Below the pieces are notes generated by a model, which saw only the letters and a program-made list of their open reading frames with translations, was not told where the DNA came from and ran no database searches. DNA of 64,000 bases from the NCBI GenBank assembly GCA_033239005.1, contig BSQZ01000061.1, forward strand, positions 2,563,501-2,627,500, read 5' to 3'. The DNA is from Lamellibrachia satsuma (taxonomy: Eukaryota > Annelida > Polychaeta > Sabellida > Siboglinidae). This document shows, one piece after another, positions 13,304 through 25,750 of this stretch; within the stretch, counting starts at the first letter, position 1; each line of letters starts with the position of its first letter. A program made the position numbers and the translations under genes.

Positions 13304-14636
13304 TGAAGCTTGTTTTCCATGGATGACGTCATACAGTGCCAGTCCCGCAAATGTAAACAAGCATGTGTTTTGTCACTGAGCCAGAGAAGGCTTTATTTGA
13401 TGGGCTTCGATCCCATATTTTATATTCCTATCCTTTTCAAATATTTTTTAGGATGCAAAGAATTTATATATTGGGCAATGTTTTATTTAATTCCATTGAA
13501 GGATGAATTCTAAAATTTTCCACAACATAGGCTTTGATATTGGTAGGTCAACATTTGTGTCAGTTGTTCAACCATCATAAACCAACAACAGAGATAACTG
13601 GATCAAGGTATGTAGCAGAATCAGAGCAACTAGCTGGACCAGGGAAGCCACCGTAAATATTGACACAGTGATATTGGTACATCCTGGGACTAATCCCTAG
13701 CGGAATGACAGAGTGTGGCGGCCAACGAAAGATGCCCTGCACCATACACGAAAGAGAAATGTTTGAAAAATGTCCGCAAAAGCGTTTCTCTAAAAATAAT
13801 GATTATCTCAGGCAAGGCTAGCCTATTTCTAAAGAGAGTTCTGGTTTAGTTTATGCCTCAGGTATTACGTGTCAGCATTTTGGTAGGAATTGTTAAACAA
13901 TGTTTGCACTGACTGATTTCACAATCACAAAGTGTACTGCTGATATGCAGAAATGAAGGTAATAATAAATTACCATGGACCGTCCCTTCAGCATGGTTAC
14001 ATAGCAAGAATGTTTCATCCATAATCTTGTCTAACATTTGCATTAAAACATACATTAACGTAGGTGTGTTATTGCAACCTGTACGGAAAATAAAAATATG
14101 ATCTAGTCTGAGATGATTTATTGCAGCAGACACTGCAGGTGGTCCATCAGTCTTGGACCACCCACAGTGAAAGCCGAGACCACCCTCACCCCAGGTAATA
14201 GGTAAGACCACCCACGTTGCTACAATAATTTGAATACATGGCCATACATGTTAAGTTTCATAAATGCAAATGCAGGAGATTTATGCATAAATCGGAGGTT
14301 CTCGGGGTCTCGGAGAATTCTGCGCGTGTTGGAGTATTTCACATCCTCGCCACGCTTAAAATTACAGTAGCTTTAGTTCCAAATACATTGCACATTTACT
14401 ATTAAATATTACACTGACATCTTAATATAAACATTGTAGACTAGTAATATTATTATAAAATAACATTTTTACTACTCTAGTGGTCTAGGAATAAAAGAAT
14501 TTGTTCTACTCCTAAAATATATTACTGAACCACACAAATCCTCTACCTGACTGGCAGTAACTTACAAATTTTATTACATGCAACTAACATAATAATTAGT
14601 GACAGGGCTAGAACGGAAGCATTTTTATTCTTTGTA
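13304..14636. other. Non-coding DNA; one unexplained minus-strand open frame
   Basis: A 117-codon minus-strand frame (13858-14211) is the longest non-repetitive frame in the left 20 kb. It has a protein-like composition but no motif I recognise and no upstream exon. The rest is AT-rich. Confidence 0.3.
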
Positions 14637-14644
14637 ACCCTGGG

Positions 14645-15434
14645 CAGGGTTGTTTGGTTTAAATCATTTGATTTAAATCATTGACTTAAATCATGATTTA
14701 AATCACTCCAAAAAAATAATTTACTTATGATTTTTTATTTCCAATTTTTTTAATCGCTGATTTATATGAATTTAACACAAATAATTGTTTACAAACATTG
14801 AGATCAACAAAGTTTTGTATGTTTTTTAATACAAAAACACAATGTGCAAACACTTGTGTAGTTGTATTGTCACCAGATAGCCTGATAGTCAAATATTTGA
14901 TGACATTGTGTGTGTTTGAGCTATTCCCTTTCTAAATGTAGTGAAGCCACACAAACTTGTCTTCAAGAGGAAGTATCTTTTCAAGTCAGAAGCCCTGAGT
15001 TAAAGTCCACTTAGAGCTTGTGCTAGTTGTTACCAATTCAGTATGTTGACTCAAGTGAGACAGTCTTGGTGATAATTGTTTAAAACTGTACCAGTCTGCC
15101 TTCTGGTTGGAGACCCATAGAGTACACAGAGTCCTGGACAGGTGCTAATCCACCCTCTCAGCAAACAATAATTAGCACTGCTACAACCACAGACACACAG
15201 CATGTTTTCCTTTCCAAGACAGATTATGCAACTACAGGGGGTGAGGCGTTGTGGACATTGCCCAATGTCTTTATATAAGCAAAAATCATGTACCCTCTGT
15301 TAAGACAAGTACCCAAATCGATTTGAATAAAACACATTTCAAAGAGTTTATAAATATTCACATCTATATAAATGTCTATATACCAGTTTTTTTAATAAGA
15401 TTTTTTTTTTTTAATCATGATTTTTTCAACCGTG
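14645..15434. mobile_element. hAT-type MITE, copy 1 (790 bp)
   Basis: It begins CAGGGTTG at 14645 and ends CAACCGTG at 15434 (one mismatch from the inverted CAACCCTG). Subterminal palindromic TTTAAATCATGATTTAAAT blocks lie at the left end and AATCATGATTTTTTCAACC at the right end. It is flanked by accctggg (14637-14644) and atcctggg (15435-15442), an 8-bp target duplication with one change. CAGGG termini with 8-bp duplications are typical of hAT elements. No transposase frame is present, so it is non-autonomous. Its first ~260 bp match copy 2 at 24186-24544 closely. Confidence 0.8.
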
Positions 15435-15514
15435 ATCCTGGGTGATGGAGGTGGTAATTCATGTAGGCATTTGAGACCCTAGGTGATGGAGGCATTTTTT
15501 AGTTGTAAAATCTA

Positions 15515-18500
15515 TTTTGGATGGTTGTAGATGAGAGGTCACGTAATACATGTATACTTTAGGGGTGGTTGTAGATGAGAGGTCATGTAATACATGTATA
15601 CTTTAGGGGTGGTTGTAGATGAGAGGTCATGTAATACATGTATACTTTAGGGGTAGTTGTAGATGAGAGATCATGTAATACATGTATACTTTAGGGGTGG
15701 TTGTAGATGAGAGGTCATGTAATACATGTATACTTTAGGAGTGGTTGTAGATGAGAGGTCATGTAATACATGTATACTTTAGGGGTAGTTGTAGATGAGA
15801 GATCATGTAATACATGTATACTTTAGGGGTAGTTGTAGATGAGAGGTCATGTAATACATGTATACTTTAGGGGTGGTTGTAGATGAGAGGTCATGTAATA
15901 CATGTATACTTTAGGGGTGGTTGTAGATGAGAGGTCATGTAATACATGTATACTTTAGGGGTGGTTGTAGATGAGAGGTCATGTAATACATGTATACTTT
16001 AGAGATGGTTGCAGATGAGAGGTCATGTAATACATGTATACTTTAGGGGTGGTTGCAGATGAGAGGTCATGTAATACATGTATACTTTAGGGGTGGTTGC
16101 AGATGAGAGGTCATGTAATACATGTATACTTTAGGGGTGGTTGCAGATGAGAGGTCATGTAATACATGTATACTTTAGGGGTGGTTGCAGATGAGAGGTC
16201 ATGTAATACATGTATACTTTAGGGGTGGTTGTAGATGAGAGGTCATGTAATACATGTATACTTTAGGGATGGTTGCAGATGAGAGGTCATGTAATACATG
16301 TATACTTTAGGGGTGGTTGTAGATGAGAGGTCATGTAATACATGTATACTTTAGGGGTGGTTGCAGATGAGAGGTCATGTAATACACGTATACTTTAGGG
16401 ATGGTTGTAGATGAGAGGTCATGTAATACACGTATACTTTAGGGGTGGTTGTAGATGAGAGGTCATGTAATACACGTATACTTTAGGGATGGTTGTAGAT
16501 GAGAGATCATGTAATACACGTATACTTTAGGGGTGGTTGTAGATGAGAGGTCATGTAATACATGTATACTTTAGGGGTAGTTTTAGATGAGAGGTCATGT
16601 AATACATGTATACTTTAGGGGTGGTTGTAGATGAGAGGTCATGTAATACATGTATACTTTAGGGGTGGTTGTAGATGAGAGGTCATGTAATACATGTATA
16701 CTTTAGGGATGGTTGCAGATGAGAGGTCATGTAATACATGTATACTTTAGGGGTGGTTGTAGATGAGAGGTCATGTAATACATGTATACTTTAGGGGTGG
16801 TTGTAGATGAGAGGTCATGTAATACATGTATACTTTAGGGGTAGTTTTAGATGAGAGGTCATGTAATACATGTATACTTTAGGGGTAGTTTTAGATGAGA
16901 GGTCATGTAATACATGTATACTTTAGGGATGGTTGCAGATGAGAGGTCATGTAATACATGTATACTTTAGGGGTGGTTGTAGATGAGAGGTCATGTAATA
17001 CATGTATACTTTAGGGGTGGTTGTAGATGAGAGGTCATGTAATACATGTATACTTTAGGGGTAGTTTTAGATGAGAGGTCATGTAATACATGTATACTTT
17101 AGGGGTGGTTGTAGATGAGAGGTCATGTAATACATGTATACTTTAGGGGTGGTTGTAGATGAGAGGTCATGTAATACATGTATACTTTAGGGATGGTTGC
17201 AGATGAGAGGTCATGTAATACATGTATACTTTAGGGGTGGTTGTAGATGAGAGGTCATGTAATACATGTATACTTTAGGGGTGGTTGTAGATGAGAGGTC
17301 ATGTAATACATGTATACTTTAGGGGTGGTTGTAGATGAGAGGTCATGTAATACATGTATACTTTAGGGGTGGTTGTAGATGAGAGGTCATGTAATACATG
17401 TATACTTTAGGGGTGGTTGTAGATGAGAGGTCATGTAATACATGTATACTTTAGGGGTGGTTGTAGATGAGAGGTCATGTAATACATGTATACTTTAGGG
17501 GTAGTTGTAGATGAGAGGTCATGTAATACATGTATACTTTAGGGGTAGTTTTAGATGAGAGGTCATGTAATACATGTATACTTTAGGGGTGGTTGTAGAT
17601 GAGAGATCATGTAATACACGTATACTTTAGGGGTGGTTGTGGATGAGAGGTCATGTAATACATGTATACTTTAGGGGTAGTTTTAGATGAGAGGTCATGT
17701 AATACATGTATACTTTAGGGGTGGTTGTAGATGAGAGATCATGTAATACATGTATACTTTAGGGGTGGTTGTAGATGAGAGGTCATGTAATACATGTATA
17801 CTTTAGGGGTAGTTGTAGATGAGAGGTCATGTAATACATGTATACTTTAGGGGTAGTTTTAGATGAGAGGTCATGTAATACATGTATACTTTAGGGGTAG
17901 TTTTAGATGAGAAGTCATGTAATGCATGTATACTTTAGGGGTGGTTGTAGATGAGAGGTCATGTAATACATGTATACTTTAGGGGTGGTTGTAGATGAGA
18001 GGTCATGTAATACATGTATACTTTAGGGGTAGTTGTAGATGAGAGGTCATGTAATACATGTATACTTTAGGGGTGGTTGTAGATGAGAGGTCATGTAATA
18101 CATGTATACTTTAGGGGTGGTTGTAGATGAGAGGTCATGTAATACATGTATACTTTAGGGGTGGTTGTAGATGAGAGGTCATGTAATACATGTATACTTT
18201 AGGGGTGGTTGTAGATGAGAGGTCATGTAATACATGTATACTTTAGGGGTGGTTGTAGATGAGAGGTCATGTAATACATGTATACTTTAGGGGTGGTTGT
18301 AGATGAGAGGTCATGTAATACATGTATACTTTAGGGGTGGTTGTAGATGAGAGGTCATGTAATACATGTATACTTTAGGGGTGGTTGTAGATGAGAGGTC
18401 ATGTAATACATGTATACTTTAGGGGTGGTTGTAGATGAGAGGTCATGTAATACATGTATACTTTAGGGGTAGTTGTAGATGAGAGGTCATGTAATACATG

Positions 18501-18637
18501 TATACTTTAGGGGTGGTTGTAGATGAGAGGTCATGTAATACATGTATACTTTAGGGGTAGTTGTAGATGAGAGGTCATGTAATACATGTATACTTTAGGG
18601 GTGGTTTTAGATGAGAGGTCATGTAATACATGTATAC
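15515..18637. repeat. 44-bp minisatellite, about 71 copies
   Basis: Unit ggtggttgtagatgagaggt then catgtaatacatgtatactttagg. It is the largest array in the window (3.1 kb). Copies are very similar; variants (gttgcag, gttttag, atcatg, atacacgtat) are interleaved in short blocks. Each standard unit carries the 10-bp palindrome ATACATGTAT. Confidence 0.97.
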
Positions 18638-18677
18638 AGTGTATATAGTCAGTCAATGAAAGTTGCAAAAGTAGGGT

Positions 18678-19185
18678 GGTCATTGATCTGGGAGGCCGGT
18701 CATTGATCAGGGAGGCCAGTTATTGATCAGGGAGGCCGGTCATTGAACAGGAAGGCCAGTCATTGATCAGGGAGGCCGGTCTTTGATCAGGGAGGCCGGT
18801 CATTGATCAGGGAGGCCGGTCATTGATCAGGGCGGCCGGTCATTGATCTGGGAGGCTGGTCATTGATCAGGGAGGCTGGTCATTGATCAGGAAGGCCAGT
18901 CATTGATCAGGGAGGCTGGTCATTGATCAGGGAGGCCAGTCATTGATCAGGGAGGCCGGTCATTGATCAGGGCGGCCGGTCATTGATCTGGGAGGCTGGT
19001 CATTGATCAGGGAGGCTGGTCATTGATCAGGAAGGCCAGTCATTGATCAGGGAGGCTGGTCATTGATCAGGGAGGCCAGTCATTGATCAGGAAGGCCAGT
19101 CATTGATCAGGGAGGCTGGTCATTGATCAGGGAAGCCAATCATTGATCAGGGAGGCCGGTCATTGATCAGGGAGGCCGGTCATTG
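18678..19185. repeat. 20-bp minisatellite, about 25 copies
   Basis: Unit ggtcattgatcagggaggcc, with changes to aggctggt, aagccagt and so on. It starts only 40 bp after the unrelated 44-bp array ends. A 160-bp block recurs inside it, showing a second level of duplication. Each unit has a TGATCA palindrome. Confidence 0.93.
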
Positions 19186-20495
19186 GGAGTTCCATTGTAC
19201 TCAAACATGTTTTGTTTTATTACAAACTGATAACTGATAAAATATGCATAATTGACAAAATAATGCTGATTTGCCACATCGTTCATAACTTCATACAGAC
19301 GCTACAATGAAGCGCAACTTTGGACTTGGTCTAGTTGAACCCATATATGACTGACTAGACAATTCTGTTCAATTATTTCAGAAATTGTACGTATTTATAT
19401 AATATATGTGAGTGTTTCTAATAAGGAAGGGTCAAATACATGACTGTCCAGCCGATGGATGACCACATCCATCCTGCAACCTCCATCAGTGAGGTCAGTT
19501 GTACAGAGTGCTAGTGACCACCAAATACTTGCATATAGTTTCACTTCTTCGACTGATAACTGTCCTAGATCCTACTGCACTCAACTGTTGACGGCTGCCT
19601 GTCCACACACACCTCTGTGCACTCTGTAAGGGGGGTTTAATGTCCAGCACAGTGCAGTTCCCCAGTCCATTGTATCACCGAAGCACTCATTCACACACAC
19701 AAGGCGAGTGAGTCTAGTGACTCAGTCTGGTGACTCAGTATAGTCAAGGCAGACTCTCTGGTGAGTGTCAACGGATGGGCTGCGGTTGTGAATGTTATGA
19801 TAGAGCAACTGGGAGAAATAGAGCTGCTATAGTTTCTGCTGGAACTAGTATACAGGAGCTCCTGGTAGGTAGTGGGAGCATACCGAGTCCTAGATGACGA
19901 CTTACACCTGCACCAATCTTCTGTCTACAGTCTCACTGAGACAGTCTGGGGGACACAATGCCATGCTTCAGGCCACAGACCACATTTAAGATTCATCACC
20001 CACATAACAAGTCCCTAGGAGTGAATTATTTCTGAGCACTTTGACATCGGATAACTTTTCTGTACTACTCCATTAGATTTTCCATTTGATGGCAATAGAC
20101 AGACACTGACCACTCGCCTCTCACTACACAGACTATCCTGTAGCAACATTTTAAAATCAGTCACCAGGTTGGGCCAAAATTGAGGAGTATCAGCTTTGGA
20201 TGCGTTTTTCTGAAAAACGAGGTATGTAATTTTCACGAGTTTTACGTAGCGTGTGTGTTAACAGAGGCTAAATGTGCTGTAAGATTTTAAAGAAAATTGT
20301 AGGACAAATTTAACAGGAATCCAAAGAAACGTTATAATGGCAGCCTATGGGAAAATCAACTGTGGTCTGACCCCTTCAGGTGCAGCGGCAATGATTGTGT
20401 CCCATCATGCTGTGGGAGGCGGGCTGCTGCTGGTGTGGCTGTGGCCGTCTTACCGCCAATGTCTCACCTAATAGCTGTCGTGTTTCTCTTCATAG
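19186..20495. other. Non-coding DNA upstream of a candidate first exon
   Basis: No gene seen. A pyrimidine-rich tract ending in TTCTCTTCATAG (20484-20495) forms a good splice acceptor for the candidate exon that follows, so part of this stretch may be an intron after a 5' non-coding exon lying further left. Confidence 0.35.
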
Positions 20496-20611
20496 TGCTT
20501 TGTGACGTGAAGGTGTGCGTGTCTGTCACTGCTCCGGGACGTTGTCATGCTTCACGACAGACCTGACAACAGCAGGAACAACAACAACAGCTACCATGAA
20601 ACAGGGCTAAG
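20496..20611 (+). CDS. disp: Candidate first coding exon of the Dispatched gene (CDS 20547-20611)
   Basis: A pyrimidine-rich acceptor ends at 20495. An in-frame TGA (20508) precedes ATG 20547. The frame reads MLHDRPDNSRNNNNSYHETG and then reaches a GTACGT donor after two bases of a codon (AG|gtacgt, 20611/20612). The first certain Dispatched exon starts at 41128 with one base completing a codon before TAC (Tyr), so the phases match exactly and the joined protein would be 1,129 residues, near the 1,218 of fly Dispatched. No nearer ATG exon of the right phase was found. The link across 20.5 kb is inference; the short Asn-rich peptide has no homology signal of its own. Confidence 0.38.
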
Positions 20612-21130
20612 GTACGTCACATGTGACTTTGATGAAATGACATTGACCAATCAATCAATCAATCGATCAGTCAGATGATGTTAATATTATTTTTAATTGG
20701 TATTACATATATATACGCACACATTTTGTTGTTTTGTCTGGAATAGTTTCAAAAACCTGAATATTGTGAAAGTGGCTAATGCATGTGCAAAGTGCTCTCT
20801 TGTGATAAAAATGGTGAGAGCAAAACTGATGATGAAGAATGTCATACCTTCTGTTTTTAAATCTCACCTGACTCACAAGTGCAGTGGTGGTAATCGCAAT
20901 CGATCTCACTGAGACCGCAGCACTGTGAGATGTGTAGACTTCCCAGCAAATTGTTAGGTTTATGTGGCTCTGGAGACATTGAGACAGTTCTTAGGTCTTA
21001 GGCAGAAAGCTAGTCGTGTTACCTGGTGTATGTTGCAGTTATAATTGCAGGTAGACTTTGATGTCAGCGTGCTAGGTGAACTTATAGCTAGGAAGAAAGT
21101 AGTTGCTTATCACTGTCATAGGGTTAGATC
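20612..21130. other. Non-coding DNA (start of putative Dispatched intron 1)
   Basis: Contains a small caatcaatcaatcaatcgatc run near 20650 and no coding signal; the overlapping open frames on both strands at 20697-20912 have no recognisable content. Confidence 0.4.
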
Positions 21131-21565
21131 CTACAAGTTGTAAGATCACTGTCCTGCGGGGGGCAAGACCAGTGTTCTGCTTGGGGCAAGACCACTGTTC
21201 TGCTGGGGGCGAGACCACTGTTCTGCTGGGGGCGAGACCACTGTTCTACTGGGGGTGAGACCATTGTACTGCTGGGGGCGAGACCTCTGTTCTGCTGGGG
21301 GCGAGACCACTGTTCTGCTGGGGGCGAGACCACTGTTCTGCAGGTGGAAAGACCACCGTTCTGCAGGGACGACAAAATCACTGTTCCGCAGCAGGCGAGA
21401 TCACTGTTCTACAGGGGGCAAGACCACTGTTCTGCAGGGGGCGAGATCACTTTTCTGTAGGGGGGAGGGGGGAAAGATCGCTGTTTTGGTTTTGCTGGCA
21501 CCAAGATCACTGTTCTATAGGGGGCAAGATCACTGTTTTGCAGGGGAAAGATCACTGTTTAGCCA
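21131..21565. repeat. Degenerate 23-bp minisatellite, about 18 copies
   Basis: Unit gaccactgttctgctgggggcga with many substitutions and a few indels. Both strands have open frames here because the unit lacks stops; they are repeat read-through. Confidence 0.85.
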
Positions 21566-21649
21566 GGGGTGTAATCCAGTGGTTGAGATCAATCGCACAG
21601 AGAATGCGATGACGCCTGTCCAAGGTGTTAGTTCATTCACAGACAGCAA

Positions 21650-23037
21650 GCAGATATTGTTGCAGCTAAGGGTGTAGCTGTATGTGCATAGAGCAGATAT
21701 TGTGGCAGCTAAGAGTGTAGCTGTGTATGCATAGAGCAGATATTGTGGCAGCTAAGAATGTAGCTGTGTGTGCATAGAGAAGAATATCAGCAAATATTGT
21801 GGCAGCTAAGAGTGTAGCTGTGTATGTGTACAGCAGATATTGTTGCAGCTAAGAGTATAGCTGTGTGTGCATAGAGCAGATATTGTTGCAGCTAAGAGTA
21901 TAGCTGTGTGTGCATAGAGCAGATATTGTTGCAGCTAAGAGTGTAGCTGTGTGTGCATAGAGCAGATATTGTGGCAGCTAAGAGTATAGCTGTGTGTGCA
22001 TAGAGCAGATATTGTTGCAGCTAAGAATGTAGCTGTGTGTGCATACAGCAGAACATAAGCAGATATTGTGGCAGCTAAGAGTGTAGCTGTGTGTGCATGG
22101 AGCAGATATTGTGGCAGTTAAGAGTGTAGCTGTGTGTGCATGGAGATGATATTGTGGCAGTTAAGAGTGTAGCTGTGTGTGCATGGAACAGATATTGTGG
22201 CAGTTAAGAGTGTAGCTGTGGGTGCATGGAGCAGATATTGTAGCAGTTAAGAGTGTAGCTGTGTGTGCATGGAGCAGATATTGTGGCAGTTAAGAGTGTA
22301 GCTGTGTGTGCATGGAGATGATATTGTGGCAGTTAAGAGTGTAGCTGTGTGTGCATGGAGATGATGTTGTGGCAGCTAAGAGTATAGCTGTATGTGCATA
22401 GAGCAGATATTGTTGCAGCTAAGAGTGAAGCTGTGTGTGCATAGAGCAGATATTGTGGCAGCTACGAGTATAGCTGTGTGTGCATAGAGCAGATATTGTT
22501 GCAGCTAAGAATGTAGCTGTGTGTGCATACAGCAGAACATAAGTAGATATTGTGGCAGCTAAGAGTGTAGCTGTGTATGCATAGAGCAGTTATTGTGGCA
22601 GCTAAGAGTGTAGCTGTGTGTGCATGGAGCAGATATTGTGGCAGTTAAGAGTGTAGCTGTGTGTGCATGGAGATGATATTGTGGCAGTTAAGAGTGTAGC
22701 TGTGTGTGCATGGAACAGATATTGTGGCAGTTAAGAGTGTAGCTGTGTGCGCATGGAACAGATATTGTGGCAGTTAAGAGTGTAGCTGTGGGTGCATGGA
22801 GCAGATATTGTAGCAGTTAAGAGTGTAGCTGTGTGTGCATGGAGCAGATATTGTGGCAGTTAAGAGTGTAGCTGTGTGTGCATGGAGATGATATTGTGGC
22901 AGTTAAGAGTGTAGCTGTGTGTGCATGGAGATGATATTGTGGCAGCTAAGAGTATAGCTGTGTGTGCATGGAACATATATTGTGGCAGTTAAGAGTGTAG
23001 CTGTGTGTGCACAGAGCAGATATTGTGGTAGCTGTGG
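21650..23037. repeat. 43-bp minisatellite with higher-order structure, about 31 copies
   Basis: Unit agatattgtggcagctaaga then gtgtagctgtgtgtgcatagagc. Irregular copies containing gcatacagcagaacataag occur twice, at 22041 and 22525, and the surrounding run of variants is repeated in the same order, so a block of roughly ten units has been duplicated as a whole. Confidence 0.93.
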
Positions 23038-23549
23038 GTGCATTCATACTTTCATGCCTTGCTGCACTGAAGCCTTGATTGATTGCATCAACAACAGTGG
23101 CTGGAAGGATTTGTCAGAAGTAATTAGAAATATGATGGATGTGCAAGCAGATTGTGATGGCAATGCTGGTGTCTGCTGACGAATGACTCTCAGACATCAG
23201 GTGCACGCAGGCAGACTGAGGTGGACCTCTGCAACAGGAACTTGATAATTTGCCAGAGATACCTCCAGAATATATTAACACAAATCTCCCACCGTTTGTT
23301 CCCTTGCACGTCGAGGGCAGTCACAGCCTTGGTGTTCATTCTGCCTATGGCTGACTCCATTATGTGAGTTGCCAACAGATGGGAATATTAATAGCTGTTA
23401 CAAGGAATGACATGTTTTTGATCACTAGATGGCAGGCATGTATAAATGCATCGCGAGATTGATTGTCTGACGAAAGTACAACTTGTACTTAAAATTAGAG
23501 CATGGGAAACAATTCTTTTCAACAACGAATACATCATACCAACAATAAC
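23038..23549. other. Non-coding DNA, nothing recognised
   Basis: Unique sequence between two tandem arrays; only short frames. Confidence 0.4.
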
Positions 23550-23639
23550 GCTGATAGGGTGGGAGCCGCTGATAGGGTGGGAGCCACTGATAGGGTGGGA
23601 GCCACTGATAGGGTGGGAGCCGCTGATAGGGTGGGAGCC
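23550..23639. repeat. 18-bp tandem repeat, five copies
   Basis: gctgatagggtgggagcc repeated five times, with one g/a variant. The frame LIGWEP repeated five times is a by-product of the 18-bp length. Confidence 0.92.
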
Positions 23640-23849
23640 AAGAGCTTTTGTTTATGTAGACAACACCAAAAGATTTGATCCCATGGAATGAAGGGACCAC
23701 CCTCCGACATCCCAAATAGGGTTAGAAAAGGAGCACTTGTTTAATAGAATGACGCTAAGGTGGGGGCTTCCCCTGCCAGCAACCCCCAAAGGTTTAGAAA
23801 AGGGGCATTAATTTAATGAAATGACCCGATGGATAAAAACACTGACTGA

Positions 23850-25184
23850 TGGCGGCATCCTCATACATGAAATCGTGCTGCAGCACAGCAAATCAACATG
23901 TGCAGTCACTGCCAGGGATCGTTAGGTGAAGGTGTCTTCCATTTGTGGTGAACAGATCCACTTGGTACTTGACAAGTACCTCTCACCATTGATCAGATTC
24001 GGAGACAGTTGCATCATTCAGGGTATCATTACACATTTATCATCATTGGACCAGACCGGGCCGAGGGATAGAGTGGGACGGTGCTCCTAAAACATTCAGC
24101 ATTCAGGGAAGAGTTTATCCATTTCCTCATGGAGGAAAGGAAGAAGCCGCACTACAGGCCAATCAGAAAGAAGTATAGTATGTATCAGGGTTCTTTTATT
24201 TAAATCATTGATTTAAATCATGATTTAAATCACTCCAAAAAAATCATTGATTTATGATTTTTTTGATTTTTTTACTTCGATTTTTTGAATCGCTGATTTA
24301 TATGAATTTAACACAAATAATTGTTTACAAGCATTGAGATCAACAAAGTTTTGTGTGTTTTTTAATACAAAAGCACAAAGTGCACACACTTGTGTAGTTG
24401 TATTGACACTAGATAGCCTGATAGTCAAATATTTTATGACATTGTTTATACCAGATTTTTAAAAAATCAAATAAATAAAAAAATCAGATTTAAATAAAAA
24501 AATCAGATTAAAAAAAATTAAAATCATGATTGTTTTCAACCCTGGTATGTATATCACATGGTGGTAAATGCAATGAAAACCAACGTGGGCGAACTGCTGC
24601 AAGCAGAAGTACCCAATTACCTCCAAGGTTGACTCGAGGAGGCGACACTCTCACCTGACACCCCGATTGCCTTCAATGCAATCAGTGTTTCCTCCAGAAA
24701 CATTCTAGTCAGGTCCACCCATGCTAACGTCCACACCATTCTTTTTGGGCTTGTCAACATTCCAGCTGTCACCTCCTTGTGTCTGCATGTTGTACAGTTT
24801 CAAAACCTCTGACATCAACGAGACAAGATACAAGGTGTTCGTATGCATGGGTGGTCACCGTGGTGGCAATGAGAGGGAACCCCTGACCAGAATAAAGAAG
24901 ATGAACTGTGCCTCTCTTCCCCGTGCACCAAGATGCTTGCCAATAAAATTAACAGGGCCCACTTTGTGCAAGGATCTGGAAGACGGCCGACCAGACTGAT
25001 CCGACTGGTGAGGCGAGTACCACCAACTACGGATGGAACAAGACTGAAAGCTGGTTTGAGCCTGACTGGTGCACTCCCGGAGTCCCTCGCAGCCACTGCT
25101 ATGGACGATGGGGACAGCGTGGGAGTAACGTCAGCAGATGATGAGTCAGGCAATGCATACAGCGAGGACAGTGATGACATCTAA
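23850..25184 (+). pseudogene. Possible decayed coding sequence split by a MITE
   Basis: Outside the MITE at 24186-24544 the base composition is more balanced than the neighbouring DNA, and broken frames look protein-like: one reads FREEFIHFLMEERKKPHY just left of the MITE, and another (24933-25184) ends in an acidic tail, SADDESGNAYSEDSDDI, followed by a stop. No single frame runs through, even if the MITE and one copy of its target duplication are left out. I do not recognise the family; it may be an old transposon gene or retrocopy. Confidence 0.2.
24186..24544. mobile_element. hAT-type MITE, copy 2 (359 bp) with perfect target duplication
   Basis: Starts CAGGGTTC (24186) and ends CAACCCTG (24544). 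It is flanked on both sides by gtatgtat (24178-24185 and 24545-24552), a perfect 8-bp target duplication. Internal ATTTAAATCATGATTTAAAT blocks and about 250 bp of left-end sequence match copy 1 at 14645, so they are one family; this copy is internally shorter. The exact duplication suggests it is the younger insertion. Confidence 0.88.
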
Positions 25185-25750
25185 TGCATTCATTAGAACA
25201 ATAAGTGTACAGACTGAACAATGGACTGGACATACATATAGTAGCAAGGTAGTCACAGCTCATAATAGACATCTATAGGCACATCACAACACAGCAAACA
25301 TGAATGCGTCCATAGCCTCAAGCACTACCAGACTTGGACTGGACATAGTATAGTCATCACATGGTCACATCATTCCAACACACCCACACGCAACACCCAC
25401 ACTCAGCATTCCCACACATCCACATAGCATTCCCACACACCCACACGCCATTCCCACACACCCACACATGCTCGGATCACTGGACCCACGTCATGACTGT
25501 TATGTGTCTGATCAACTCAACCTCCACTGCACCAGTCAGGTCGACAGATAAAGTCATTGTTATGGTGGTGACTGACACTTCGAAATTGTATAATTACAGC
25601 TGTGTCTGATTCAGCCAGAAAAAGCTGTCTCTGTTGGCTTAATTTATCTGCACTTTGGCTCTCTGCGCTGTCACGCGGTCTCCATGTATTCTACTTGTGA
25701 CCATCCTCGTCGGCAAGGGCTTTTGACTTCGTCAGTATCCCTGGCAGGTT
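25185..25750. other. Non-coding DNA with short cacaccca-type repeats
   Basis: About 25,370-25,475 carries a degenerate ttcccacacacccacac repeat. Nothing else recognised. Confidence 0.5.

Noticed and set aside
13858..14211. 117-codon minus-strand frame as a gene
   Set aside because: Protein-like composition but no recognisable motif, partner exon or promoter; kept only as a note.
15515..18637. CRISPR-like regular array
   Set aside because: Units are directly contiguous with no unique spacers, and the DNA is eukaryotic; it is a minisatellite.
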